The notes below the pieces were generated by a model. That model worked only from the letters and a program-made list of their open reading frames with translations. It was not told the origin of the DNA and did no database searches. A DNA stretch of 64,000 nucleotides, taken from positions 186,001 through 250,000 of the forward strand of contig NZ_JAHCLT010000001.1 in NCBI RefSeq assembly GCF_020005165.1. Reading direction: 5' to 3'. Of the stretch, positions 33,986 through 43,788 are shown piece by piece; positions within the stretch are counted from its first letter, which is position 1; every line of letters starts with the position of its first letter. This stretch comes from Kangiella taiwanensis. Lineage in GTDB: Bacteria; Pseudomonadota; Gammaproteobacteria; Enterobacterales; Kangiellaceae. The position numbers and the translations under genes are program-made.

Positions 33986-35950
33986 GTGTACATCTATAGG
34001 AAATGCATACAGTTTGTATTCTTATGCTTGCTTAGTTGTAGTGCGTTCGCTTTTATAATCCCCGATACAGCTGCATCTCCTAACTACACGTCAGGATCTT
34101 CTGCTTCCAATACCATCAATGCTACGGCGCTACAGCAACAACTGTATGGCATGTCTAATCTATCCGTTCCAGAGCGTCAGCAGGAAGCGTTTTACTTAAA
34201 GATAAACAACCTACTGAATAAGCCCGATCTGGATAACCATTCAGAAGCTTTAGCTAATATTCTGATGGCTAACTACCATACCCTGAACGGCGACATCATC
34301 AGTGCTCGGGAGTATTTGTCCGTAGCAAAACCGTTAGTCGATACAGTGCAACAGGTGTCGCTTGATCGCCTCTACACTTACGCTAATATTTTTGTCGTGC
34401 GTAGTGAAGGTCACCTCGAACAGGCAATGGAAGACGCTGAAAGCTTGTACGCGGATGTTAAGGACATCTGGAGCCCTAATAAGCTAGGTGACTTAATTTT
34501 AGAGCGTGCCTACATAACAGCGCTCACTTCTCAGTATAAGAAGTCAATCGAACTGCTAGATCTTGCGCTGGATTATGCACTAAAAGCTGATGATCCTTAT
34601 CTAATTTCTGAGACTTATAACGTTTTTGGTATTCTTTATAATTTTCTCAATGATCATCAATCTGCAATCATGTATTTTGAAAAAGCGATTGATGTCATGG
34701 AAAAGCATCCAACACTGATTAACAACATTTATTTCTACGCGAATTTGGCCGACTCTTATGCTCAAGTAAAACAGTACGATAAAGCTAATGAGTTAATCCA
34801 AAAGTCACACGAACTAGCCGCTGCTGAGGGTGACATGCCTTTGCAAGCGCTGGCCCATAAAGTTCAAGCAAGAGTACACACCAGCCAAGAAAATTACTTG
34901 CAAGCGCTCGAGGAACTGACCTTAGCTAAAGAGGTACAGGAACAGTCCGGAGAAAAACTTTTCGGTTATGAGCTTTATACAGACTTCGCTTATGCCTACC
35001 TCAAATCAGGTCAGATAGACAAAGCTGAGGAGCATTTAAATTTAGCGATCGAAAGTTCAGAAAGTGTTGCTGAGCTCGATGATTTTTATCTCAATAAGTT
35101 ACGAGCCGAGATCAGCGCTCATCGTGGTGACTTCGAAAAAGCTTACAAACAACTCGATATCTCTTTTAGCACTTACAGAGAATCTTTTAATGATAACTTA
35201 ACCTATGTCTCGAACTTATCTCGCGAGCAACTTGATCAAGAAAGGCTCGCATTCGAAAATAAATTATTAGAAAAAGAAAATCAGCTAAGCTCTGAATTCG
35301 TTGAGCAATATAAAGAGTACAGCATCTGGTTAGTCGTCTTGGTTTGCTTATTGTTGCTATTGCTTATTATCTGCTTCTGGCTTATTTCTAAATACCGCCG
35401 CGTTGCGCAGAAGAATGAGGAAATGGCGCTAACAGATAATCTCACGCACTTACCAAACCGACGTCAGGTCTTTCGTAAACTGGACAGTGAGCACCAAAAA
35501 ACTGCGCTTGATAAAACCATATACAGCTTAATCATTTTCGATATTGATCACTTCAAAACCATTAATGATCGCTTTGGTCATAGGGTCGGCGACAAGGTTA
35601 TTAACCGCCTTGCCAGTATTACACGGCATACACTTCGAGAGAATGATACGATTGGGCGCATTAGTGGTGAGGAATTCTTAATCATTCTGCCAGAAACGCA
35701 AATCAATGATGCCATCCAAATCGCAGACAGGCTAAATGAGCAGTTCGCTAACGCAGACTTTGAAGACTTGGCCGAAGGGATACATCTCACTGCGAGTTTT
35801 GGTGTCACTGAATACACACCTGACGATGAGAATCTCGACATGGTCATCAATCGTGCCGATAGATTATTATACAAAGCTAAAAAAGAAGGCCGAAACCGCG
35901 TGGTCTCGACCTCTAACGATAGTTCTTATGGCGAGGATGGTGAAAACTAA
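33986..35950 (+). CDS. Membrane TPR-GGDEF diguanylate cyclase
   Basis: A 654-aa protein starting at GTG with an AAAAGGGA RBS. A signal peptide precedes periplasmic TPR repeats (about 60-410) and a short coiled coil. One strong membrane helix lies at about 447-468, and a cytoplasmic GGDEF domain at about 485-640. The active-site motif is S560-G-E-E-F rather than GGDEF. S-G-x-E-F variants can be active, and I-F-D-I-D-H-F-K and D-R-F-G-H are intact, so c-di-GMP synthesis is plausible. The TPRs probably sense a periplasmic or envelope signal. Confidence 0.9.
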   Translation: MYIYRKCIQFVFLCLLSCSAFAFIIPDTAASPNYTSGSSASNTINATALQQQLYGMSNLSVPERQQEAFYLKINNLLNKPDLDNHSEALANILMANYHTLNGDIISAREYLSVAKPLVDTVQQVSLDRLYTYANIFVVRSEGHLEQAMEDAESLYADVKDIWSPNKLGDLILERAYITALTSQYKKSIELLDLALDYALKADDPYLISETYNVFGILYNFLNDHQSAIMYFEKAIDVMEKHPTLINNIYFYANLADSYAQVKQYDKANELIQKSHELAAAEGDMPLQALAHKVQARVHTSQENYLQALEELTLAKEVQEQSGEKLFGYELYTDFAYAYLKSGQIDKAEEHLNLAIESSESVAELDDFYLNKLRAEISAHRGDFEKAYKQLDISFSTYRESFNDNLTYVSNLSREQLDQERLAFENKLLEKENQLSSEFVEQYKEYSIWLVVLVCLLLLLLIICFWLISKYRRVAQKNEEMALTDNLTHLPNRRQVFRKLDSEHQKTALDKTIYSLIIFDIDHFKTINDRFGHRVGDKVINRLASITRHTLRENDTIGRISGEEFLIILPETQINDAIQIADRLNEQFANADFEDLAEGIHLTASFGVTEYTPDDENLDMVINRADRLLYKAKKEGRNRVVSTSNDSSYGEDGEN

Positions 35951-35975
35951 TTTACACCATCCGTACCACGAAGCA

Positions 35976-36452
35976 TTACTTCTGTAGGTGTGAGCGTAAC
36001 ATCCAAGCTGTTTTCTCGTGCACCACCAAACGATCGCCCACTAGACTTGCAGATGACTCGTCATCCGCCTCTTGTGCTGTATGCAGCACTTCTCTCGCGG
36101 TTCTCACTACCGTTTCATGGCTATCCACCAAGCGCTCAATCATCTCTTCCGCACCGATGTCGCCCTTCACTTCCTTAATACTCGAAAGTTCGGCAAACTC
36201 TTGGTAAGTGCCTGGCGATAAAATGCCCAGAGCTCTGATTCGCTCAGCGATTTCATCAACGGCCTCCGCAAGCTCTGTGTAGTGTTCTTCAAATAACACG
36301 TGTAACTGTTGGAAGAACGGGCCAGTAACATTCCAATGGAAGTTGTGCGTCTGTAGATACAAGGTATAGGTGTCAGCTAATAAGCGTGACAAACCTTGGC
36401 CCACTTCTTCACGCGCCTTTTCTTCAATTCCGATGTTAATCGCTTTATTCAT
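35976..36452 (-). CDS. dps: Dps family DNA-binding ferritin-like protein
   Basis: A 158-aa protein that assembles as a 12-mer, stores iron and protects DNA from peroxide. The ferroxidase signature is visible: [10 protein letters not shown] followed by L-F-E-E-H-Y-T-E-L and the D-E-I-A-E-R-I-R helix. The short N-terminus has few Lys residues, so DNA binding may be weak, as in Dps-like MrgA proteins. The RBS AAAGGAG lies before ATG. It is monocistronic. TATAAT-like sequence at about 36535-36550 on the minus strand is a possible promoter. Confidence 0.94.
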   Translation of the reverse strand: MNKAINIGIEEKAREEVGQGLSRLLADTYTLYLQTHNFHWNVTGPFFQQLHVLFEEHYTELAEAVDEIAERIRALGILSPGTYQEFAELSSIKEVKGDIGAEEMIERLVDSHETVVRTAREVLHTAQEADDESSASLVGDRLVVHEKTAWMLRSHLQK

Positions 36453-36636
36453 TCAACAATCTCCTTTAGTTAATTTCTACATCTATCTTAACGAAGCTCT
36501 ATTAATAAACAAAATTAATCTTTTAAAAGAATGTAATATATTATAACTATGTAAAGTCAATTCGCTTTAGAAACCCAGCCAAAAAGACTAAAATTCGCAC
36601 AGTTTTTCAATCATATACCATATACATTGAGCCATC

Positions 36637-36888
36637 ATGACAGAATTCAACTTCGATAACTTTGATCGCAAACTCGACGCCCTTGGCCTACGTTGTCCCG
36701 AGCCTGTGATGATGGTACGGTTAAATGTACGCAAGATGGACGAAGGCGAAACCTTACTCGTTATCGCAGATGATCCGTCAACAACGCGTGATATTCCGAA
36801 ATTTTGTACTTTTATGGATCACCAGCTGCTCGCCAGCAGCACCGACGAAATGCCTTATAAATACCTGATCCGTAAAGGTTTGCCATAA
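36637..36888 (+). CDS. tusA: Sulfur carrier TusA
   Basis: An 83-aa protein. [10 protein letters not shown] is the SirA/TusA motif, with Cys20 as the persulfide carrier. It passes sulfur from IscS toward mnm5s2U34 in tRNA and to other sulfur users. The C-terminal Y-K-Y-L-I-R-K-G is standard. The DUF1285 gene follows after 26 bases on the same strand. Confidence 0.95.
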   Translation: MTEFNFDNFDRKLDALGLRCPEPVMMVRLNVRKMDEGETLLVIADDPSTTRDIPKFCTFMDHQLLASSTDEMPYKYLIRKGLP

Positions 36889-36914
36889 ATCAGCTAACGA
36901 GCGAGACTTTAAGC

Positions 36915-37493
36915 TTGAGCAACGAAAACGGAAACAATCCGGACTTCAATAACATCTTGAGCGAGATTACGAAAGCTCAGGGGAAAAACCAATTACCACC
37001 TGTTGATAAGTGGAACCCGGATTTTTGTGGCGATATGGACTTAGTCATTAAGCGTGATGGCACTTGGCATTATCAGAATTCACCGATTGGGCGACAACGT
37101 TTAGTCAAACTGTTTTCAACGGTCCTTAAAAAAGAAGGGGATAATTACTTCCTCGTTACTCCCGTTGAAAAACTCGGAATCAAAGTTGAGGATGCTCCTT
37201 TTCTCGTTACTCGGATGGATCTTGAAGATACCGAAAAAGGGCCTGTGATTGTTTTTCATGACAACTGTGACAACAGCTTTCCGCTGAGTAGCCAGCACGC
37301 GCTTTGGGTAGAACAAGATCAAAAAACAGGTGAACCCTCACCCTATGTTACCGTTCGGAGCAACTTACACGCCCTAATCCATCGCAATGTGTTTTATGAA
37401 CTGGTGGAGATTGCCGAAGAACAGGTCATTGATGGTGCTAAGCATCTCGGCGTAATCTCAGCAGGCGAATTTTACAGCCTGGGTACGATTTAG
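36915..37493 (+). CDS. DUF1285 family protein
   Basis: A 192-aa cytosolic protein starting at TTG. Motifs F-C-G-D-M-D-L-V-I-K-R-D-G-T-W-H-Y-Q-N-S-P-I and Y-F-L-V-T-P-V-E-K-L mark the DUF1285 family, a two-domain beta fold of unknown function common in proteobacteria. ATG codons are absent near the proper N-terminus. It probably shares a transcript with tusA and the small membrane protein after it. Confidence 0.88.
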   Translation: MSNENGNNPDFNNILSEITKAQGKNQLPPVDKWNPDFCGDMDLVIKRDGTWHYQNSPIGRQRLVKLFSTVLKKEGDNYFLVTPVEKLGIKVEDAPFLVTRMDLEDTEKGPVIVFHDNCDNSFPLSSQHALWVEQDQKTGEPSPYVTVRSNLHALIHRNVFYELVEIAEEQVIDGAKHLGVISAGEFYSLGTI

Positions 37494-37531
37494 AGTCAAA
37501 CGATAACCCCTCAATAACAAGAGTGATCACC

Positions 37532-37750
37532 ATGCCTAAATTCCAACCGTTATCTAAATTCACCATCAGCTGCTATTTGATAGCCATTTTACTGATTGGA
37601 TTTATTCTAGCTAACGATTTCTGGCATTGGCTTGAGCTCCCAGTAAAGCTTCGCGTAGGGTTACTTGTTACCGCTGTCATCATCGGACTGTCAGGCTCCT
37701 TGGTCAGCATCATCAAGCAACTAAGAGACATGTTCCGCAAGAACCACTGA
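37532..37750 (+). CDS. Small two-helix membrane protein
   Basis: A 72-aa protein with two membrane helices (about 12-30 and 44-65) and a basic tail (R-D-M-F-R-K-N-H). The frame also opens at GTG 37523, nine bases upstream. It lies 38 bases after DUF1285 on the same strand. No family recognised; probably a small inner-membrane protein. Confidence 0.65.
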   Translation: MPKFQPLSKFTISCYLIAILLIGFILANDFWHWLELPVKLRVGLLVTAVIIGLSGSLVSIIKQLRDMFRKNH

Positions 37751-37826
37751 AAGTTGGTACTAAGGGTTGAAAAGCAAAACTTCGAAGCCACATCAATAAG
37801 TAACACACACCAAACTTGGTTTTCTC

Positions 37827-38504
37827 ATGAAAGTTTTAATGGTTCTTACTTCTCACGATAAGCTTGGCGATACAGGTAACAAAACAGGTTTCTGGTTAGA
37901 AGAGTTCACCTCACCCTACTACGTTTTCAAAGACGCAGGAGCTGATATCACCTTAGCTTCCCCCAAAGGTGGTCAACCACCTCTCGATCCAAGTAGCGAC
38001 GGAGAAGATGCTCAAACGGAATCCACACAGCGCTTTAAAGATGATAAAGATGCTCAGGAACACCTCGCAAATACCACTATTCTGTCGGACATTAATCCTG
38101 ATGATTACGATGCGGTATTTTATCCCGGTGGTCATGGTCCTTTATGGGACTTAGCCGAAAGCCAAGAATCAAAAGCGATTATTGAGCAGATTTTCCAAGC
38201 GAATAAGCCTGTTGGCGCCGTCTGCCACGCCCCAGCAGTTTTCCGTCATACCAATAACAGCGACGGCGAGTCTTTAGTCAAAGGCAAGAAAGTCACCGCC
38301 TTCAGCAACTCAGAAGAAGCCGCTGTAGAGCTGACTGACGTCGTTCCCTTCTTAGTTGAGGACATGTTACAAGAAAACGGCGGCGACTATCATAAAGGCA
38401 ACGACTGGGAGCCTTTTGTGCAAATAGACGGTAATTTAATTACTGGGCAAAACCCTGCTTCGTCTGCCGAAACTGCCAAAGCTGTTCTGGCACAACTAGG
38501 ATAA
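37827..38504 (+). CDS. DJ-1/PfpI family (type 1 glutamine amidotransferase-like) protein
   Basis: A 225-aa protein. The nucleophile elbow G-A-V-C-H-A-P-A carries the reactive Cys; Y-P-G-G-H-G-P-L-W-D-L is the upstream family motif. The length and D-K-x-G-D-T-G-x-K-T-G-F-W-L-E-E start match the group that includes Hsp31-like and HchA-related glyoxalases, which remove methylglyoxal and related aldehydes. Cytosolic. Confidence 0.9.
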   Translation: MKVLMVLTSHDKLGDTGNKTGFWLEEFTSPYYVFKDAGADITLASPKGGQPPLDPSSDGEDAQTESTQRFKDDKDAQEHLANTTILSDINPDDYDAVFYPGGHGPLWDLAESQESKAIIEQIFQANKPVGAVCHAPAVFRHTNNSDGESLVKGKKVTAFSNSEEAAVELTDVVPFLVEDMLQENGGDYHKGNDWEPFVQIDGNLITGQNPASSAETAKAVLAQLG

Positions 38505-38510
38505 ATCAAA

Positions 38511-38543
38511 AAGCCACTGGCACATCTCACCAGTGGCTTCTTT
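38511..38543 (+). terminator. Intrinsic terminator after the DJ-1/PfpI gene
   Basis: A 10-bp perfect stem (aagccactgg / ccagtggctt) with a nine-base loop and CTTTC tail. Confidence 0.75.
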
Positions 38544-38550
38544 CCTAACA

Positions 38551-38661
38551 TTCTTGGCAAATCCTTTGCCAGCGTCTTCCTTAATGTTCGTCCTTACCTG
38601 TTCATCCTGAACTCAATCCGTGAAACATATCCTTATGCTTTCCCTAACCTTCCTTAAAACC
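38551..38661 (+). repeat. TCC-centred short hairpins, roughly every 10-19 bases
   Basis: TCC occurs at 38562, 38578, 38591, 38605, 38617, 38630, 38641 and 38651. Two of these sit in the loop of perfect hairpins: tggcaaa-TCC-tttgcca (38555-38571) and gttca-TCC-tgaac (38600-38612). Another, cata-TCCT-tatg (38626-38637), is weaker. The loops resemble those at 7016-7037 and 10694-10900. Confidence 0.5.
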
Positions 38662-38662
38662 A

Positions 38663-39055
38663 TTAAGGCAATTCAGGAATAGAGCTGCCACAAGTGATGG
38701 TACGGTAAACTGGGTAGCATTGATTCTTACTGCCCGTAGATTGCGACTCCCAACGCTGTTGATACCAGTCATAAGTGACATACGAGCTTTCATCTTCACC
38801 ACAACCGATAGATCCGCCTATGGCATCACGATACCCTTCTTCTTCACAGAACTGAGTACCATTCGTCGCATTGATAAAAATATAGTCCAACTGACCATAC
38901 TGATTTGGGCGCTTTGGATAGTAGAAAGAACGGTAGTCTTGGCTTGCTGTCATACGACTATCCGCTTGCTCAATTTCAGCCGGCGTTTGGTTTGCTGATG
39001 CTGACGTTGCTAAAACAGCTGTTGCTACAGCGATGCTTAGTGTTACAGTTTTCAT
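38663..39055 (-). CDS. Secreted Cys-containing protein, unknown family
   Basis: A 130-aa protein with a clear signal peptide (about 1-21, ending A-S-A). The mature part is rich in Tyr, Gln and Ser and has four Cys (F-C-E, G-C-G, Q-C-Y, T-C-G) that could form two disulfides. No domain recognised. It is flanked by gaps of more than 150 bases on both sides, so it is probably transcribed alone. Confidence 0.7.
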   Translation of the reverse strand: MKTVTLSIAVATAVLATSASANQTPAEIEQADSRMTASQDYRSFYYPKRPNQYGQLDYIFINATNGTQFCEEEGYRDAIGGSIGCGEDESSYVTYDWYQQRWESQSTGSKNQCYPVYRTITCGSSIPELP

Positions 39056-39276
39056 CGTTATTCCTTTTGTATGATTGTGTGCTATATGGTGTGCCCTTAA
39101 GGCAATACCAGTATCTAGAAGGAATATGACTGCTTAATGACGAGTCTTTGTCTGTTTTTTGAACGGAACTGTATCTTTTGAAATGTGTCACACAAATACT
39201 GCTAAATAACTCTCCCTGTTTGGACCGAAGAACTTTATTTCCAGTTAAAGCAATACTTTTCTAAATCCGATAAACG

Positions 39277-39834
39277 TTAGAGCTGTCTTAAAAAGCACCC
39301 CTCAACATGGTCGTCAACCATGCCAGTGGCCTGCATAAAGGCGTAACAGATAGTACTGCCGATAAATTTAAAGCCATCTTTTTTAAGCTGCTTTGACATA
39401 GCATCGGACTCAGGCGTGGTCACGGGAACCTCTTTTAAACTTTTCCAGTGGTTCTTGATCGGCTCGCCACCGATAAACTGCCAGATATAATCTTTGAAGC
39501 TTTGTGTCTCGGTAATTGCTAAATAGCGCTGGGCGTTGACTATAAAGGCGTTAACTTTTAGCTTGTTTCTGATAATACCAGGGTCATTTAACAGCTTTTC
39601 ACGCTTTTTGTCGTCATATTGAGCAATTTTCACGGGGTCAAAGTTATCGAAAACCTTTCGGTAGTGTTCCCTCTTTTTGAGTACCGTGATCCAACTTAAT
39701 CCAGCCTGTGCGCCTTCAAGGCATAGCATTTCGAATAACTTTTGGTTATCGTATTCTGGACGCCCCCACTCCTTGTCGTGATACTCAATGTACAAAGGAT
39801 CATCGCTGACCCAGCCACAGCGTTGCTTAGACAT
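39277..39834 (-). CDS. tag: DNA-3-methyladenine glycosylase I
   Basis: A 185-aa repair enzyme that removes 3-methyladenine. The zinc ligands match Tag: C6, H19 (Y-H-D-K-E-W-G), H176 and C180. The Q-A-G-L-S-W-I-T-V-L-K-K-R substrate helix is conserved, as is the G-S-T-x-C-Y-A-F-M-Q-A-T-G-M helix near the end. The next gene on the same strand lies 32 bases upstream, so cotranscription is possible. Confidence 0.95.
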   Translation of the reverse strand: MSKQRCGWVSDDPLYIEYHDKEWGRPEYDNQKLFEMLCLEGAQAGLSWITVLKKREHYRKVFDNFDPVKIAQYDDKKREKLLNDPGIIRNKLKVNAFIVNAQRYLAITETQSFKDYIWQFIGGEPIKNHWKSLKEVPVTTPESDAMSKQLKKDGFKFIGSTICYAFMQATGMVDDHVEGCFLRQL

Positions 39835-39866
39835 AATGACTTTTACTTCCTATTTTTAGAATTATC

Positions 39867-40667
39867 TTAGTCCTTCGAGTTTGCTGAATAGCTAGCGTTC
39901 CATTTCGTTCCAAAATAGCCTGTCACCAACAAAAGAATCAATGCGAAGAACGCTGACACGTACACCAGTAAGTTCGGGTTACCAGCACCATTTTTCACCA
40001 TAATAGCGATATAGGCCCAAACCCCAACCAGCGGATAGACAAACACTGCAGGATCCAAGCCTTTTCTGATTGATTTGAAACTCAAAACAAATGCAAACAA
40101 GACTAAACTTAAGGCACTTTGCATCACGCTAAAACTCGGATCGCTCAACCAACCTTCGCCGTTATCTTTGACCCAACCTAAATCCACCAACCAAGCCGAT
40201 TCATTGGCAACCAACGCAACGCTGATCCAACCAAAATACAGCGCTAGCGTGATGTTGGCGCTCACTGGACGCGGATTTTTATGGAGTACTGCCAGTAGCA
40301 AGCTTAAGAATATGCCCGCCATAACCACTAAAGACCAGCCGATCTGTAAATAAGACCAAACTATGGTCCAACCGATGGTCAGCACCAAACTAACGGTCAG
40401 CCAGCAGTTAAATGATTCATGCCCTACTTTGTCTTGAGTAAAGGCCAATCGTACGTCTTTGATCGCGATCACGGCCAACATCACAAATATCAGCCCCCAG
40501 ATCGAGAACGCATAAGGCGCTGGCGTAAAGTCTGTTGAAAGGCCTTTACTGACAGTCGCTTGAGTCTCGCCATTAATCCCCACAATACTGCTGTAATAGC
40601 TAATAAAAATCACCGCAGCCACCAAGATCAGATTGGTAATCGAGCGAATCTTCATCATTATCTGCAT
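39867..40667 (-). CDS. TspO/MBR-related tryptophan-rich membrane protein
   Basis: A 266-aa protein with about seven membrane helices. The S-T-D-F-T-P-A-P-Y-A-F-S-I-W-G-L-I-F segment is the conserved opening of TspO/MBR-like tryptophan-rich sensory proteins. It is longer than classical five-helix TspO (about 160 aa) and belongs to the longer bacterial relatives, whose ligand is unknown. ATG at the first or the fifth codon could start the protein. Divergent from glyQ. Confidence 0.75.
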   Translation of the reverse strand: MQIMMKIRSITNLILVAAVIFISYYSSIVGINGETQATVSKGLSTDFTPAPYAFSIWGLIFVMLAVIAIKDVRLAFTQDKVGHESFNCWLTVSLVLTIGWTIVWSYLQIGWSLVVMAGIFLSLLLAVLHKNPRPVSANITLALYFGWISVALVANESAWLVDLGWVKDNGEGWLSDPSFSVMQSALSLVLFAFVLSFKSIRKGLDPAVFVYPLVGVWAYIAIMVKNGAGNPNLLVYVSAFFALILLLVTGYFGTKWNASYSANSKD

Positions 40668-40783
40668 TCTCCTGAATTTGTTGGCTTTCTAGGTTAGAAA
40701 ATAACCCAAATTACCGTATAATCCTACCTTTAATTGGGGTCAGTCGATCCCACTATTCTATTCACTTTAGCGAAGGCATACTC

Positions 40784-41710
40784 GTGACTCAAGCTAACGA
40801 CAGTACAAAAACATTTCAGGGGCTGATTTTAACCCTGCAGAATTATTGGGCCGAACAAGGCTGCGTCATTCAACAACCACTTGATCTGGAAGTTGGCGCA
40901 GGTACTTTCCACCCTGCGACATTCCTGCGTGCGATTGGCCCTGAGCCATGGAGCGCGGCATATGTACAGCCCTGTCGTCGACCTACTGACGGTCGTTATG
41001 GCGAAAACCCGAACCGACTCCAGCATTACTATCAGTATCAAGTAGTGATTAAACCTTCACCTTTGGACATCCAAGAGATGTACTTAGGCTCATTAAAAGC
41101 TATTGGCATTGATCCTCTGGAACACGATATTCGCTTCGTTGAAGACAACTGGGAATCACCAACGCTCGGCGCTTGGGGACTCGGCTGGGAAGTGTGGCTA
41201 AACGGTATGGAAGTCACTCAATTCACCTATTTCCAACAAGCAGGCGGTTTAGAGTGTAAACCCGTGATGGGTGAAATTACTTATGGTTTAGAGCGTATCG
41301 CCATGTATCTGCAAGAAGTCGATAGTATCTATGACCTTGTTTGGACCGATGGCCCGCTTGGCAAAGTCTATTACCGCGATGTGTTCCACCAGAACGAAGT
41401 GGAACAGTCAAAATACAATTTTGAACATGCAAACGTGGATAAGTTATTCGATTTATTTGATTACTTCGAATCAGAATCCAATAACCTGATTGAGAATGGC
41501 CTGCCGCTTCCAGCCTACGAAATGGTGTTAAAAGCCTCTCACACCTTTAACTTATTGGATGCTCGCGGAGCGATATCAGTCACCGAGCGTCAACGCTTTA
41601 TCTTACGCGTTAGAACCCTTGCGCGCGCCGTGGCAGAAACCTATTACGCTGCTCGCGAAGAACTTGGATTCCCTATGCTCAACGAAAACGCGCAAAAGGA
41701 GGAAAAATAA
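40784..41710 (+). CDS. glyQ: Glycine-tRNA ligase alpha subunit
   Basis: A 308-aa class II synthetase catalytic subunit of the alpha2-beta2 bacterial enzyme. It begins at GTG. Strong family motifs include [30 protein letters not shown] and [11 protein letters not shown]. Its TAA overlaps the glyS ATG by one base, which keeps the subunits in equal amounts. Confidence 0.98.
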   Translation: MTQANDSTKTFQGLILTLQNYWAEQGCVIQQPLDLEVGAGTFHPATFLRAIGPEPWSAAYVQPCRRPTDGRYGENPNRLQHYYQYQVVIKPSPLDIQEMYLGSLKAIGIDPLEHDIRFVEDNWESPTLGAWGLGWEVWLNGMEVTQFTYFQQAGGLECKPVMGEITYGLERIAMYLQEVDSIYDLVWTDGPLGKVYYRDVFHQNEVEQSKYNFEHANVDKLFDLFDYFESESNNLIENGLPLPAYEMVLKASHTFNLLDARGAISVTERQRFILRVRTLARAVAETYYAAREELGFPMLNENAQKEEK

Positions 41711-43785
41711 TGACTTCCTCTCAGCAACATTTTGCAGACTTATTATTTGAATTAGGCACTGAAGAATTGCCTCCAATGAGCTTAAAAGCTTTGCGTGACG
41801 CGCTCAAAGCTAACGTTGGTGAAGCTTTGAAAGCCAATGATTTTAGTTTTGATACGATTGATGCTTATGCATCTCCTCGCCGTCTAGCCCTGATTGTCAG
41901 ACAACTCAGCGATGCCCAACCAGATAAAGAGGTTGAGCGCTTAGGTCCGGCAGTTGCAGCAGCGTTTGACGGCGACGGTAACCCTAAACCAGCCGCCGTT
42001 GGTTTTGCAAAATCCTGTGGTACCGAAGTCGATCAGCTCGAAAGAATTGAAACCGACAAGGGAGAACGCCTAGGTTTTACCCTTTCGCAAAAAGGCCAGC
42101 CGCTAAGCGAGGTTATTGAGCAAATCCTTAACAGCGCACTAAAAAAACTACCGATTCCTAAACCGATGCGCTGGGGAGACTCTTCGGCTCAATTTATTCG
42201 TCCAGTTCACTGGACCGTATTGATGCACGGCTCATCAGTCATTGACGCCACTATCCTCGATACCAAAACCGGTAATACGAGCCGCGGTCACCGCTTTATG
42301 TCGAAAGGTGACGTCACTTTCCACGATGCTGGCGACTACCTTAATAAGCTCAAAGCCGAGCACGTTATTGTCGACTTTGAAGAACGCCAAACTATTATTG
42401 AAGCTCAAGTCAAAGAAGCAGCGGACAAGCTGGGTGGCTCTGCACAAATTGAACAAGATTTGCTGGATGAAGTAACCGCGTTAGTTGAATGGCCAGTCGC
42501 TCTTACGGGCGAATTCGACCACGAATTTTTAAAAGTGCCAGCCGAGTGTTTGGTGTCATCAATGGCTGAACATCAAAAGTACTTCCACGTTCTCGATAAA
42601 GACGGCAACTTAATGCCTAACTTTATCACCATCAGTAACATCGAAAGCTCGAACCCACGAGTGGTCATTGAGGGTAACGAAAAAGTTATTCGTCCACGCC
42701 TCGCTGATGCTATGTTCTTCTACGAAAAAGATCAGCAAACCACTTTAGAGAGTCACCAAGAGCGCTTGAAAAAAGTGGTTTTCCAGAATCAGTTAGGATC
42801 GGTTCAGGCAAAAGCTGAACGTGTTGCGGAGCTGGCAAACATCATTGCACCAACTATTGGCGCAGATCCCAAGTTAGCTCACCGCGCAGGCTTATTATCG
42901 AAATGTGACCTGACCACGCAAATGGTAGGTGAGTTCGATAAGCTCCAAGGTATTATGGGCACTTATTATGCTCGTCACGACGGTGAAGACGACAGCGTTG
43001 CTATCGCCATGACAGAGCAATACTTACCCAAGTATTCTGGTGATGCCTTAGCGCAAAACCCTGTTGGTCAATGCCTAGCTATCGCTGACCGCATTGACAC
43101 TTTGGTTGGTATTTTTGGTATTGGACAAGTACCAAAAGGCGCTAAAGATCCATTCGCGCTTCGTCGTGCTGCGATTGGTATCATTCGGACGATTGTGGAA
43201 AATGAATTGTCTCTTGATCTTGATGAGCTCATCGAGCATTCGCTTAAACAGTTCGACGGTCAGCTGACTAACGATCTCGTGGCAGAAGAGTTGCTCAACT
43301 TTATCTTTGAGCGTTTCCGCGCCTGGTATCTTGATCAGAATGTTAGCGCCAATACTGTCAACGCAGTCATGGCAATTCGCCCGACACAGCCACTCGACTT
43401 TGATCAGCGCATCAAGGCGGTACAGCACTTCCAAACCTTACCAGAATCGGAAAGCCTCTCTGCCGCCAATAAGCGTGTGAAAAACATTCTGGCAAAAGCC
43501 GATGTTGCTGTGCCAGATACTATCGATACTAGCCTACTTCAAGACTCTGAAGAGAAAGCTCTAGCTGAAACCATTAACAAAGTTGAAACAGAACTGGCTG
43601 ACATCGATAACTACCAGCAGCGTCTATCTCGATTAGCGGCTTTGCGCAATGACGTTGATGCGTTCTTTGATAACGTTATGGTTAATGCAGATGATAACGC
43701 TATTAAAGCTAACCGTTTAGCTTTGTTGAAGAAACTAGAAAGTATGTTTGGCTCAGTTGCCGACATCTCCTTGTTGCAAAACTAA
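41710..43785 (+). CDS. glyS: Glycine-tRNA ligase beta subunit
   Basis: A 691-aa tRNA-binding subunit of the GlyRS heterotetramer. It starts F-E-L-G-T-E-E-L-P-P. It contains M-R-W-G, F-I-R-P-V-H-W, an HD-like segment, D-P-F-A-L-R-R-A and a C-terminal anticodon-binding domain. The length is normal (about 690). Translationally coupled to glyQ; gmhB starts 3 bases after its stop. Confidence 0.98.
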   Translation: MTSSQQHFADLLFELGTEELPPMSLKALRDALKANVGEALKANDFSFDTIDAYASPRRLALIVRQLSDAQPDKEVERLGPAVAAAFDGDGNPKPAAVGFAKSCGTEVDQLERIETDKGERLGFTLSQKGQPLSEVIEQILNSALKKLPIPKPMRWGDSSAQFIRPVHWTVLMHGSSVIDATILDTKTGNTSRGHRFMSKGDVTFHDAGDYLNKLKAEHVIVDFEERQTIIEAQVKEAADKLGGSAQIEQDLLDEVTALVEWPVALTGEFDHEFLKVPAECLVSSMAEHQKYFHVLDKDGNLMPNFITISNIESSNPRVVIEGNEKVIRPRLADAMFFYEKDQQTTLESHQERLKKVVFQNQLGSVQAKAERVAELANIIAPTIGADPKLAHRAGLLSKCDLTTQMVGEFDKLQGIMGTYYARHDGEDDSVAIAMTEQYLPKYSGDALAQNPVGQCLAIADRIDTLVGIFGIGQVPKGAKDPFALRRAAIGIIRTIVENELSLDLDELIEHSLKQFDGQLTNDLVAEELLNFIFERFRAWYLDQNVSANTVNAVMAIRPTQPLDFDQRIKAVQHFQTLPESESLSAANKRVKNILAKADVAVPDTIDTSLLQDSEEKALAETINKVETELADIDNYQQRLSRLAALRNDVDAFFDNVMVNADDNAIKANRLALLKKLESMFGSVADISLLQN

Positions 43786-43788
43786 GAC

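Noticed and set aside
38551-38661. CRISPR-like array because TCC recurs at short intervals
   Set aside because: Spacing varies from 10 to 19 bases, there is no constant repeat unit, and no cas genes are present.
43075-43434. 119-codon open frame antisense to glyS
   Set aside because: glyS is certain on the plus strand; the antisense frame has no independent support.
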